The notes under the pieces are model-generated. The model searched no databases, had not been told where the DNA came from, and worked only from the letters and a program-made list of their open reading frames with translations. A stretch of 64,000 bases of DNA from Prochilodus magdalenae (lineage: Eukaryota > Chordata > Actinopteri > Characiformes > Prochilodontidae), in assembly GCA_024036415.1 (NCBI GenBank), contig JAMWET010005481.1:1-64000 (forward strand). Reading direction: 5' to 3'. Positions 21,857 to 32,162 of the stretch are shown piece by piece. The translations under genes and the position numbers were made by a program. Every line of letters starts with the position of its first letter. Within the stretch, counting starts at the first letter, position 1.

Positions 21857-23480
21857 ATGGCAGCTGCTGCCCTGATATGTCTCTCTTTAATGGCTTCGAT
21901 GTTCCACGTTTGGGGTAAGAACAGAAACTGCACATTGATTTTTCACCAAGCTGTTTTATCAGAGATAGATCAGTGCTGATCCTTTAGCTTCTGTCCAGGT
22001 TACCCATCTGTAACGGATCTTTCAGAAGGAGTCCACCACACCGGTGTTTCTGCAGGTAAGATGGGAAAGTGTAGGAGATTATTTCTATCCAATTACTTTT
22101 ACTGTAATTATACATACATTAATCTAAATCTTGATGTATTTTCTTATGTATTTATCTACTGATATTTATGTTTACATGTGTAGATAATCCATGATTGATT
22201 TCGATGTACATGTATTATAGTTCCTTGGCTGCTGAACTTCTTCTTGGGTTAAAGGAATACATGTCATAGCATCACATGATCCTGTATTTTATAGGAATCT
22301 CTCCACCAAAAATCCGTCTGGAAGAATTCGGACAATCCATAATGTGTGTCATTGAGGGCTTCTACCCAAAAGACCTGACTATCAAGTGGAAAAAGGATGA
22401 CCGTGAAGTCCGAGGCCTGGACTGGAAAACCTCTACAAGTGACTCGGGTTTCTACAAAGCAGTCAGTGTCCTTCAAGAAGACGTGGCATCTTCCAGCCCG
22501 GGCACCATATACACCTGTGAAGTCACACATGCGGGCAGTACATACTCAGAACACATGTCATCTAAAGGTAATCTAGTGATCTATACTGGTCCCTGAATTT
22601 GTTCAGTGCTGTACGTCAATATGTAGAGATATCAGTGCAGTCAGTTCATCAATACCTCTATTTAAATTAGATTTCTGTATTAGTATTAATCACGTGACCT
22701 TCTCTTTTATATGTAGCTGGGTTCTCTCTGAAAATCAGTCCACCACATGTAAAAGAGCTCTATATGGGCAGAGGAGCAGTAATCAAGTGTGTCCTAAGTG
22801 GTGACAATCGGAAGGAGGTGGAAGGAGCTACAGTGTCATGGTCAGTTGGAGGCAACCCCCAAACCTCTGATATAACACTTGCTGGAGTTGATCAGACAGG
22901 ATCAGCATTTACCAAAACCAGCATGTTGTCCATTCCAGAGTCAGTCTGGTTCTCAGGTAAAGAAGTGATATGCTCCGCCTCAAGTGGCCATAAAGCAACC
23001 TCTAAGAAAATCAGCTTTAGAAAAGGAGGTGAGTCTTTTCCTGCTGGAGTCAAATCTTCTTCCACCATATTAAACACTTCTTCTGAAACGTGTGTATCTT
23101 CTATCCTGTATCATCATTTACATATGATCTTTTCCCATGTAGCCACACGACCCTCTATCACCATTTACAAGCCGGATAAGTCTGTCAGTGACTCTGACAC
23201 GGTGTCCCTGGTTTGTGAGGTCAGCGGCTCTGATGTTAGGAATGTGTCCATCCTGTGGCAGGAGAACGGTGGGCAGTACCTGGAAGGTGACAGCACAGCC
23301 ACCATCCAACAGGGCAGGACACTGATTGTCCTCAGCTACTTAACCGTGACTGGACAGCAGTACAACAGCTCAAAATACACTTGTGTAGTCAAAGATGCCA
23401 ACTTGGAGAATGACCCCGAGCTGAGAACAATCACATCTAAACGTAAAGATAGCAGTCATCCATGTTCTGCGTCAGATTGA
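21857..23480 (+). CDS. Secreted three-domain Ig constant-like protein without V domain
   Basis: Four exons: 21,857-21,914, 22,295-22,567, 22,717-23,028 and 23,143-23,480 (stop TGA). Donors are GTAAG, GTAATC, GTGAGT; acceptors TTTATAG, TATGTAG, CCCATGTAG. All junctions are phase 1, as usual for Ig superfamily exons. The 326-residue product starts with a signal peptide (MAAAALICLSLMASMFHVWG). Domain 1 (20-111) is C1-like: C37, GFYPKD, W51, C94 in YTCEVTHAGS. Domain 2 (111-215) has C135, W152, C196. Domain 3 (215-313) has C239, W253, C295 and N-glycosylation sites at N248 and N289. The hydrophilic tail ends KDSSHPCSASD; C322 could pair chains. No transmembrane segment, J-like segment or V domain was found. 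It resembles Ig heavy-chain constant regions; exact isotype relationship and function are not known from this sequence. It is the best-preserved member of the array, and its predicted location is extracellular. Confidence 0.75.
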
Positions 23481-23775
23481 AGCTGAGTGTCCTCTCAGAC
23501 CGAGATGATCAGGAAGCATCACTGTCTCAGCTGTATGTGTCTGATGGAGATGCTTCCTCTAGTTCACCTGAGTGGTCTGAGATGCAGTCTGCCTCCTGTG
23601 TGTTTGTATCTGGTTACTCGTTTTCCTGCTGGGTGTTTGTTGTATGATGCTGCATGGGTCATGCTCTGAATCCAGTCTGTTCAAAACCCTGTTATTTTTC
23701 ATATAACCATATGACTATGATGCAGTCATAAACGTTATACTGTATAATCTGTCCTTTACATACGGGCTCTGAAAC

Positions 23776-23781
23776 AATAAA
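23776..23781 (+). terminator. Poly(A) signal AATAAA of Ig copy 3
   Basis: AATAAA about 295 bp after the stop codon, conserved in all three copies. Confidence 0.5.
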
Positions 23782-23855
23782 TAAGCAGAACTGCACATCA
23801 TATAGTCTGTCCTTCATTTGGAAGAGTTCTATGCACCTGAAATTTCCTCTCTCCA

Positions 23856-24192
23856 TCCTCTGTACTGACTGTCTCCGACTGGTGCTCCATCCTCTGTACC
23901 GACTGTCTCCAACTGGTGCTCCATCTTTTGTACTGAATATCTCTGACTGGTGCTCCATCCTCTGCACTGACTGTCTCCGACTGGTGCTCCATCCCCTGTA
24001 CCGACTGTCTCCAACTGGTGCTCCATCTTTTGTACTGAACATCTCTGACTGGTGCTCCATCCTTTGTACTGAATGTCTCAGACTGGTGCTCCATCCTCTG
24101 TACTGACTCTCTCCAGCTAGTGCTCCATCCTCTGTACTGACTGTCTCAGACTGGAGCTCCATCCTCTGTACTGACTGTCTCAGACTGGTGTT
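23856..24192 (+). repeat. 34-bp minisatellite, unit 3
   Basis: About 10 units of the 34-bp repeat, again right after the poly(A) signal. A 68-bp double unit (alternating TGACTGTCTCCGAC and TGAATATCTCTGAC types) is partly homogenised here. Confidence 0.9.
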
Positions 24193-24467
24193 TCTTCTTG
24201 TACTGCACTTTTATAGGCCTTAACTTAATCTGCCTCCACATCAGGACTAATGAAGTCATCACTGTAATAGGTATATACAGCTCCATACAATATCCAGGAA
24301 ACCAGAACAGATCCAAATACCAGTACACGAAACATGGAACAAGGGGTCATACCAGTACAGCCAAACCGGAAATACAGCGCTCAGAATTCCAGGATGAAAC
24401 AAACAGGACTTTGGAAAGACTACAGCAGAGCCTGTGGTTCATACACTCATCATCAGACACCCAAGTT

Positions 24468-25812
24468 CAAGTTCAAGTGGTTTTATTTGTCATTTCAACT
24501 ATATACAGTGGTGTACAGTACACAGTGAAATGAAATAATGTTCCTCCAGGACCAAGGTGCTACATCTAACAATAGACTACACAATACAATACAATACAAT
24601 ACAATACAATACAACATATAGTGCACGTGTGCAAGTGCGCAAGACAATATACTATAAATACACACGACCATTTACAAGACAAACAATAAATTCAGGGGAG
24701 GGGGAACAGTGCAGTCGGACCCCTAGTAGTGGGAGCAGTAAGGTGCAGTTGTGCGTATTTGGTGTAAATGTAAACATTAGACACTGTAAACACTGTATTT
24801 GAATTTAGCAGCAGTACTAAGGTTATCCAGTTGGTGGAACAATAGCAGTAGACAGTTTTTTGTTTTTTTTTATGAAAAGGGAAAAAGGTGGTGTGTGTGA
24901 GAGAGAGAGAGAATGTGATTTCAGTTCAGACACTAATGTGTTTGTTTGTTTAGACCAGACTCTGGTTGTTAAGGAGTCTGATGGCTTGGGGAAAGAAGCT
25001 GTTGCACAGTCTGGATGTGAGGGCCCGGATGCTTCTGTACCTTTTTCCAGACGGGAGGAGGGTGAAGAGTGTGTGTGAGGGGTGTGTATGGTCATCCACG
25101 ATGCTGTTTGCTTTGCGGATGTCCATGATGGTGGGACACCGATGATCTTCTCAGCCGTCCTCACTACCCGCTGCTGGGACTTGTGATCCGATGCGGTGCA
25201 GTTCCCAAACCAGGCAGTGATGCAGCTGCTCAGGATGCTCTCGATGGTTCCTCTGTAGAAGGTGGTGAGGATGGGATGTGGGAGATGTGCCTTCCTTAGC
25301 CTTCGCAGGAAGTAGAGACGCTGCTGGGCTTTCTTGGTTATGGTGCTGGTGTTGAGGGACCAGGTGAGATCCTCTGCCAGGTGAACTCCAAGGAACTTGG
25401 TGCTCTTGACGATCTCCACAGTGGAGCCGTTGATGTGTAGTGGAGAGTGGTCACGCCTTGTCCTACTGAAATCAACAACCATCTCTTTGGTCTTGTCTAC
25501 GTTCAGAGACAGGTTGTTGGTTCTACACCAGTCCGTTAACTGTTGCACTTCCTCTCTGTATGCTGACTCGTCATTCTTGCTGATGAGACCCACCACAGTC
25601 GTATCATCTGCAAACTTGATGATGTGGTTTAAGCTGTGCATTGCTGCACAGTCGTGAGCCAGCAAGGTGAACAACAAAGGACTGAGCACACAGCCCTGGG
25701 GGGCCCCAGTGCTCAGCGTGGTGGTGCTGGAGGTGTTGTGTCCGATCCGGACTGACTGAGGTCTCCCAGTCAGGAAGTCCAGGATCCAGTTAGAGAGAGA
25801 AGTGTTCAGTCA
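24468..25812 (-). mobile_element. L2/CR1-like LINE, 3' part with RT
   Basis: A minus-strand open frame (25,689-24,823) covers the C-terminal half of a non-LTR reverse transcriptase: [20 protein letters not shown], the catalytic [10 protein letters not shown] box (intact FADD), [39 protein letters not shown] and [17 protein letters not shown] frameshift in the C-terminal part and 5' truncation leave it inactive. The plus-strand left end (AAGTGGTTTTATTTGTCATT and following) is the element's 3' untranslated tail. Assignment to the L2/CR1 group is from RT motif resemblance. Confidence 0.85.
24579..24612 (+). repeat. (ACAAT)n microsatellite
   Basis: Six to seven perfect pentamer units in the 3' end region of the LINE fragment. 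Confidence 0.9.
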
Positions 25813-25840
25813 CAGAAGGAATCAGCCGACAGGGTAGAAA

Positions 25841-25883
25841 CTTGGTGGGTAGGTTTGACATCATGTCAAACCTACCCACCAAG
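25841..25883. repeat. Near-perfect 43-bp palindrome
   Basis: Arms 25,841-25,861 and 25,863-25,883 are exact reverse complements (CTTGGTGGGTAGGTTTGACAT against its complement) around a single C. The arm is a sequence repeated beside Tc1-like relics elsewhere in the window. Confidence 0.95.
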
Positions 25884-26800
25884 AGAGTTTGTCATTCGCA
25901 TCACATGTGGTACATAGGGTGGAATGAAATTGTAGTACTCAAGGACCCAGTTTCACCCAAACAGCAGCACTTAAATAAATAAAATATACATAAGTATATA
26001 AAAATATATAAAAAATAAAAAAAATTTGAAAGAGAGAGCAGCAGGAAATTGAAAAGGCAGCAGAGTGTGTTTAAAGTGACTGAGTGTCCTCAAAGTGTCG
26101 GTGCAATGGATCCACTAAGTGGCGTTTAGAAGTCTTACAGCTTCTGGAATGAAGCTGTTCCTCAGTCTGTTTGTTTTACACTTAATGCTCCGCAGCCTCC
26201 TGCCTGAGGGGAGCGGGACAAAAAGTGAGTGTGCCGGGTGAGTCGGGTTCTTCATGATGCACGTGACCCTCTTCCTGCATCTGGAGTGTAGATGTCTGTG
26301 GTAGTGGGGAGGCTGACCTCTGTGCAGCCTTCACCACCCTCTGCAGAGCTTTCCTGTCTGCAGCAGAGCAGCTTCCGTGCCACACGTTGATGCTGGAGCA
26401 TAGGACGCTCTCCACCATACATCTGTAGAAGGAGGTGAGGACCGAGTTCCCGAGCCCAGCTCGCCTCAACCGCCTGAGGAGCTCCAAGTGAGGTTGTTGC
26501 TCAGGTGAACCCCCAAGAACCTGTAGTTGGAGACCACTTCGGCGGACCCGCCGACATGCAGGTGGGCATGTCTGCCCCTTCTGAAGCCCACAATCATCTC
26601 CTTCATCTTCTTTACGTTGATGCAGAGGTTGTTCTTTCTGCACCAGCCCTCCAGGTGTTCTAGTCTCACGCTCAGCTGCTCACATGATGTAACCAAGGAC
26701 GTCCACCAAATCTGGAGCAACTGACCAAGTCTTTGATGGAAGAGTGTCTGAATATTGATTTGACCTACGTCCAGAATCGAGTCAAATAAAATCAATAACA
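25884..26800 (-). mobile_element. Second LINE RT fragment, frameshifted
   Basis: Minus strand. One frame (26,801-26,466) contains LEGWCRKNNLCINVKKMKEM and YRFLGVHLSNNLTWS. A second (26,643-26,182) contains LELLRRLRRAGLGNSVLTSF and ADRKALQRVVKAAQR. The region before the plus-strand 25,990 reads like the 3' tail. It is the same broad group as 24,468-25,812 but another subfamily, GC-richer, and split by a frameshift near 26,470-26,490. Inactive. Confidence 0.8.
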
Positions 26801-27081
26801 TTATCGGTTCTAACCTGACAGTGGAACACAGGATGGGGTTCTATATCACTCAATGCATCATTTCAGATTTCGGATACAGGACAGGCTTCACCAAGCTCAG
26901 CACACAGCAAGTAGAAGCATTAGGAAACAACAGGACAGAAATAGCCCCCAAAAGCAGAAGTGAAAGGACAGCTGTGTCCCCAAGACAGATCTAGAGACCA
27001 CAGGAGGGAAGAAGGAGCTGTCCAGGAGGAGCACTGTATGTTTCTGCATGTAAGTAATAAGATACATAAGAGCTGTTCTCA

Positions 27082-27235
27082 TGGCATACACACAGGTCCT
27101 GCTTTGGTTCTAGAGTGGAAGGCATTCATACAGGTCCTCCTTTGGTTCTAGAGTGGAAGGCATTTATACAGGTCCGGCTTTGGTTCTAGAGTGGAAGGCA
27201 TTTATACAGGTCCTGCTGTGGTTCTAGATTGGAAA
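27082..27235 (+). repeat. 38-bp minisatellite upstream of leader 4
   Basis: Four units of the same repeat that precedes leaders 2 and 3. Confidence 0.85.
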
Positions 27236-27794
27236 CCAGGCCAGGCATCCACCAAATCATTTGACCCAACTGCCCAATTCTTTGATGTAAGAGTGTCTGA
27301 ACATTGATGTGTCCTACATCTAGAAACTTGTCCAGTACATACCAAATCCTATCACAGGTCTTATTGGTGCTCTTGGAGGTGTTACATGCTATTAGGTCTG
27401 TGTCAGTCACAGGGGATAACTCCTCCCTGCACTGGTGTATTTCATGTATACTGGTTTAATGTAGGTGTATCCAAAGCTGATCACTGTCCAATGCTGATCA
27501 TTGTCCAATGCTGATCACAGAAGCATGTTACTATTCATGTTGACACTATGTATCCACGCCCATCGATAGAGACACATCAGCACTAACACCCACAGACTCA
27601 TTAGTGATCCACACTGCCCTCTGTCTCCACCTCCCACCCCAAACCACCTCCCACCCAGCAGCCATGCAGTATATGAAGCAGTTACTCAACCACCAGAGAG
27701 GCAGCTTCACTCTTTACCGCTCCATCAGCTGGAACTACAGCCCCATTTCAGCTGCAGGTGTGTCTACGTGGCTCGGCGTGTGTGTTATGCTGAT

Positions 27795-27852
27795 ATGGCA
27801 GCTGCTGCTCTGATATGTCTCTCTTTTATGGCTTCGATGTTCCACGTTTGGG
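27795..27852 (+). pseudogene. Orphan leader exon, Ig copy 4
   Basis: Encodes MAAAALICLSFMASMFHVWG and ends with the same G|GTAAGA donor as copies 2 and 3, with the same upstream flank. The following ~250 bp match the copy 3 intron, but no Ig-domain exon follows before the minisatellite at 28,268. It is probably a truncated last unit of the array, although it could be spliced to something outside what I recognise. Confidence 0.7.
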
Positions 27853-28267
27853 GTAAGAACAGAAACTGCACATTGATTTTGAGCAAGCTGTTTTATCAGA
27901 GACGTTTAAAGCCAGATTGTCTTTCAGAGCTTTCAGTGCTGATCATTTAGCTTCTGTCCAGGTTACCCATCTGTAACGGATCTTTCAGAAGGAGTCCACC
28001 ACACCAGTGTTTCTGCAGATAAGATGGGAAAGTATAGGAGATTATTTCTGTCCAATTACTTTTACTGTAATTATGCATACATTAATCTAAATCTTATTTA
28101 TTTACATTTATATACATCCAGAAACTTGTCCAGTAAATACCAAATACAATCACAGGTCTTATTGGTGCTCTTGGAGGTGTTACATGCTATTAGGTCTGTG
28201 TCTGTCACAGGGGATAACGCCTCCCTGCACTGGTGAATTTCATGTATACCGGTTTAATGTAACTGTG

Positions 28268-29660
28268 TCCAAAGCTGATCACAAAAGCTGATCACTGTCC
28301 ACTGCTGATTACAGAAGCTGATCACTGTCCAATGCTGAATACAGAGGCTGATCACTGTCCTGTGCTGATCACTGTCCAATGTTAATCACAGATGCTTCTC
28401 ACTGTCCAATGCTGATCACTGTAGCTGATCACAGTCTAATGCTGATCACTGTCCAATGCTGATCACTGTGCAGTGCTGATCAGTGTCCAATATTGATTAC
28501 AAAAGCTGATCACTGGCCAATGTTGATTACAGAAGCTGATCACTGTCAAGTGCTGATTTCAGAAGCTGATCACTGTCCAATGCTGAATACAGAAGCTGAT
28601 AACTGTCCAATGCTGATCACATAAGCTGATCATAGTTCAATGCTAAATACAGAAGCTGATCACTGTCCAATGCTGATCACTCTCCAATGCTAATCACAGA
28701 AGCTGATCACTGTCCAATGCTGATCACAGAAGCTGATCACGCTCCAATGCTGAATACAGAAGCTGATCACTGTCCAATGCTGATTACAGAAGCTGATCAC
28801 TGTCCAGTGCTGATCACTGTCCAATGCTGATTACAGAAGCTGATCAATGTCCAATACTGTTCACTGTCCAGTGCTGATTCCAGAAGCTGATCACTGTTCG
28901 ATGCTGATTACAGAAGCTGATAACTGTCCAATACTGATCACTGTACAGTGCTGATTGCAGAAGCTGATCACTGTCCAATGCTGATTACAGAAGCTGATCA
29001 CTATCCAATGCTGATCACAGAAGCTGATCACTGTACAATGCTGATCACTGTCCAGTGCTGATTTCAGAAGCTGATCACTGTCCAATGCTGAATACAGAAG
29101 CTTATAACTGTCCAATGCTGATCACATAAGCTGATCATAGTCCAATGCTAAATACAGAAGCTGATCACTGTCCAATGCTGATCACTCTCCAATGCTAATC
29201 ACAGAAGCTGATCACTGTCCAATGCTGATCACAGAAGCTGATCACGCTCCAATGCTGAATACAGAAGCTGATCACTGTCCAGTGCTGATCACTGTCCAAT
29301 GCTGATTACAGAAGCTGATCACTGTTCGATGCTGATTACAGAAGCTGATCACTGTCCAATACTGATCACTGTACAGTGCTGATTGCAGAAGCTGATCACT
29401 GTCCAACGCTGATTACAGAAGATGATCACTGTCCAATGCTGATCACAGAAGCTGATCACTGTACAATGCTGATCACTGTCCAGTGCTGATTATAGAAGCT
29501 GATCACTGTCCAATGCTGTTCACTGTCCAATATTGATTACAGAAGCTGATCACTGTCCAATGCTGATCACAGAAGCTGATCACTGTCCAATGCTGATTAC
29601 AGAAGCTGATCACTGTCCAATGCTGATCACTGTCCAATGCTGAATATGGAATCTGATCAC
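28268..29660 (+). repeat. ~30-bp GATCA-rich minisatellite, 1.4 kb
   Basis: About 45 units built from CTGATCACTGTCCAATG and CTGATTACAGAAG, in lengths near 17 and 30 bp. A block starting near 28,615 recurs almost unchanged near 29,120 (offset about 505 bp), showing a higher-order duplication. Small clusters of the unit sit at 10,838-10,935 and 27,476-27,528. Confidence 0.9.
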
Positions 29661-29775
29661 TATTCATGTTGACAGTATGTATCCACTCCCATCGGTGGAG
29701 ACACATCAGCACTAAGACCTGTTTATATATCTGAAAGAATCTCCTGTAATGTGTAATTTATGGCATCATGTTTAA

Positions 29776-30465
29776 GAATTCCAGAATAAACCAAACAAGT
29801 CTTTAGAAATGATACAACAGAGCCTGTGGTTTACGTACCTTATAAAACGGCACTATTATGGTGATAGTGACCTCTGGTGGCACGGAGGGGAACTGGCAGA
29901 CAAATTACTCTGTGTGTTTTTCAGGTAGTGGGGATGGAGTGCAGCCTGGGTGGGAGGCCAGGGGTACTTTTCATGCTCTCTATACATCCTGTAATAAACA
30001 GGAATCTCACAGAATTCCAAATGAAGCTACTTGTAGAGGTGAAAAATAAAACTCATCACTCTACTTCAGTGTGTGTGTCCCAACAATGGTACTGTTACAT
30101 CATAGAGTTCTTTTCTACTAAATCACTTTTAATATTTCAAATATTAGAAAATACTGATTAACATGCATTTTAAGAATCTCATGAACCGATCTGGCCAGAT
30201 TGAAAAGCCAATATCAAATCACAGCAGCTTCCATAAACACTTCAGCCCTGATGAGTTCAGATTCTTTCTGGTCTACCAAAGAAAGAAGTGCTGAGATACC
30301 AGCTTTCACAGCCTAACTACACCCTTCATCCTACATCCATAACCACTCATTACCTGACTGCCTAACTATCCAGCTAAACAGGCCCTCAGGTTTTTAGTAT
30401 TTTCCTCTTATGTTGTTCTTTTAGAATAAAATGATATTAAACTTTATGGCTGTTGCAAATGTTTT
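29776..30465 (+). repeat. Dispersed repeat, copy 1 (partner 48,808-49,500)
   Basis: About 690 bp that match 48,808-49,500 with small differences, for example GGATGGAGTGCAGCCTGGGT and CAATGGTACTGTTACATCAT. Both copies keep a short frame (ECSLGGRPGVLFMLS... LTEFQMKLLVEVKNKTHHST). No start, splice sites or family recognised; more likely a mobile repeat than a gene. Confidence 0.6.
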
Positions 30466-30559
30466 CTTTCAATTGGCTGCGATTAACTCACATATCAGTC
30501 CATACATAAACATACACTCATCACCAAAAGAGCAGCTGCACCCAGACGGAAGTGTGGGG

Positions 30560-31240
30560 TTGCAGTGCTGTTGGGAAGGAAGATAAAGGTTACCAGGAAC
30601 AATAAATGATGATACATTCAGACTGATATGATCAATATTTATTGGGCTACACATACAGAAGAAGTGTCTCCCAGTATGCCGTTGGGCTGCTGTGTTTGCT
30701 AACACAACATGCCAGACATCTCAGCATGTAGTCGTAGAGGTTCTTGATGGTGTCCTGTAATAATCCATCCCATGCAGCTTGCATATTCTCACACAGATTG
30801 TGTGGTAGGGGTGGAAGTGGAGTGACACCAGGCCTTCCGGACGTGTGATGCGTGACAACAGACCCTAGACTTTTTTTTGTTTGTGCCTCTTGGTGCCTCC
30901 ACACACTGATTCGTTGGTCGTTTCCATGAAGACAAAAACGGGCCTCGTCACTGAAGATGACCCACTGCCATTCTGAGTCCATCCATGACAGTCTGATGTG
31001 GTGTTAAGGACAGTCGTTGTAACGGTCTGTGTGCATGTAGTCCTGCGTTGTGCAGCCATCTGCCAATGATGCTGGCACTGAGATGGGGAGGATGGCTCGT
31101 GGAAGACATCACTGCTTACTGAATGTTTCCAATTGTGGCTGTTGAGTCAGTCAGGTACGGCGATAAGTCCTTGCCTACATCACATGTAAGGCCAAGCATG
31201 AAACTTGTCAAATCCACCCACCAAGTTTCATTCCTGTCGG
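30560..31240 (-). pseudogene. Tc1-like transposase relic, C-terminal half
   Basis: The minus-strand frame 30,982-30,647 has the DDE-domain motifs of Tc1 transposases: SEWQWVIFSDEARFCLHGND, RISVWRHQEAQ, then LPPLPHNLCENMQAAWDGLL and YDYMLRCLACCVSKHSSPTA. The element end (GTTCCTGGTAACCTTTATCT side) lies near 30,560. Upstream fragments to 31,130 are broken by stops. Confidence 0.8.
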
Positions 31241-31339
31241 TTGATTCCCTCTGGGTGCAGCTACTACTCTTTTGAAGAGGCGTGTATCCTTGCACCGTGT
31301 CTCCTCTACACAGGAAGTACATGTTTTACAATTCTGCAC

Positions 31340-31567
31340 ATGGATTCATTGAAACTTCATCACAGGAACAGAAAATGTGTGAGACGGTTTCCTGTGTGGT
31401 TTCTCTGTTTCAGGTCGTGTCTGCCAGGCTTGCAAATGTGACCTGATTTTACCGGAAGCTACACCACAGAAAGAGAAGCAAAACATGATCAGCTTATTTG
31501 CCAGCTCGCTCAGTCTTTATACAGGCCGGTCCCTTTATCAGACATTCTCCTGAGCAGCGCTGGACTA
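31340..31567 (+). promoter_or_regulatory. Probable promoter and non-coding exon of ApoL gene A
   Basis: This block is shared with 38,640-38,855 and 56,640-56,845, the last lying upstream of gene C. It contains GAAAGAGAAGCA (31,469-31,480), one base off the ISRE consensus GAAANNGAAA, and ends at CTGGACTA|GTAAGTGT, a good splice donor at 31,568. I infer a transcription start and short untranslated exon just upstream of the donor. Confidence 0.5.
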
Positions 31568-31873
31568 GTAAGTGTACAGTCTTGTTATTGTAACTCTGTG
31601 TTAACTCTGTGTGTTTTGTAGAGTTTACTGTACGTGGAGAACAAATGCTCGAATCTATAGCTCTGTCGCTTTTTTGATTTGCCATGAATGCATAAGGCTT
31701 TGTGAGGGTCTGATATGAAACATACAGCACAGTCTTATGTAACAGGTCACATGGTGTTGGTGTAAGTCTGAATGACTGTAGCATCTTTTATAAAATCACA
31801 TACTTATATATATTAACATATGAATATGTTGAATTAGACCAAATAAAAAGTGACTGTGCTTTGATGTTTCCAG

Positions 31874-32162
31874 AAGTTGGTCTCTGTAGATGATGTAGAC
31901 CATGTGTTGAAGTTACTTTCACTTTTAAAACCCACGCACATACAGTTTGATCAGGAGCTCCAGGATATAACTGTATGTGGTAGACAGTGCTCAGACGGTA
32001 CTGAAGTGACTGTGATGGTTGAACATGTTGGTATCAGCTTCAGTTCATTTAGTCCTGTTCTTCAGTACCACTGAGGAAACCTCTTCTTCTCCACGCCAGA
32101 GTCAAGCCATCAGGTCCAGATCTCAAGATACAGATCTGACCAAGAACTGAAGCAAGATGGAC
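31874..32162 (+). other. Conserved exon-like segment 5' of ApoL gene A ATG
   Basis: Preceded by TGATGTTTCCAG, a fair acceptor, and continuous with the coding start at 32,163. It matches 57,239-57,521 before gene C. One frame reads DVDHVLKLLSLLKPTHIQFD and CSDGTEVTVMVEH, but here a stop follows LQYH. I infer 5' untranslated sequence or decayed ancestral coding sequence; no family recognised. Confidence 0.45.

Noticed and set aside
28891..29712. Minus-strand frames with repeated SALDSDQHWTVIS peptides
   Set aside because: They come from the GATCA minisatellite and show no start context or conservation beyond the repeat.
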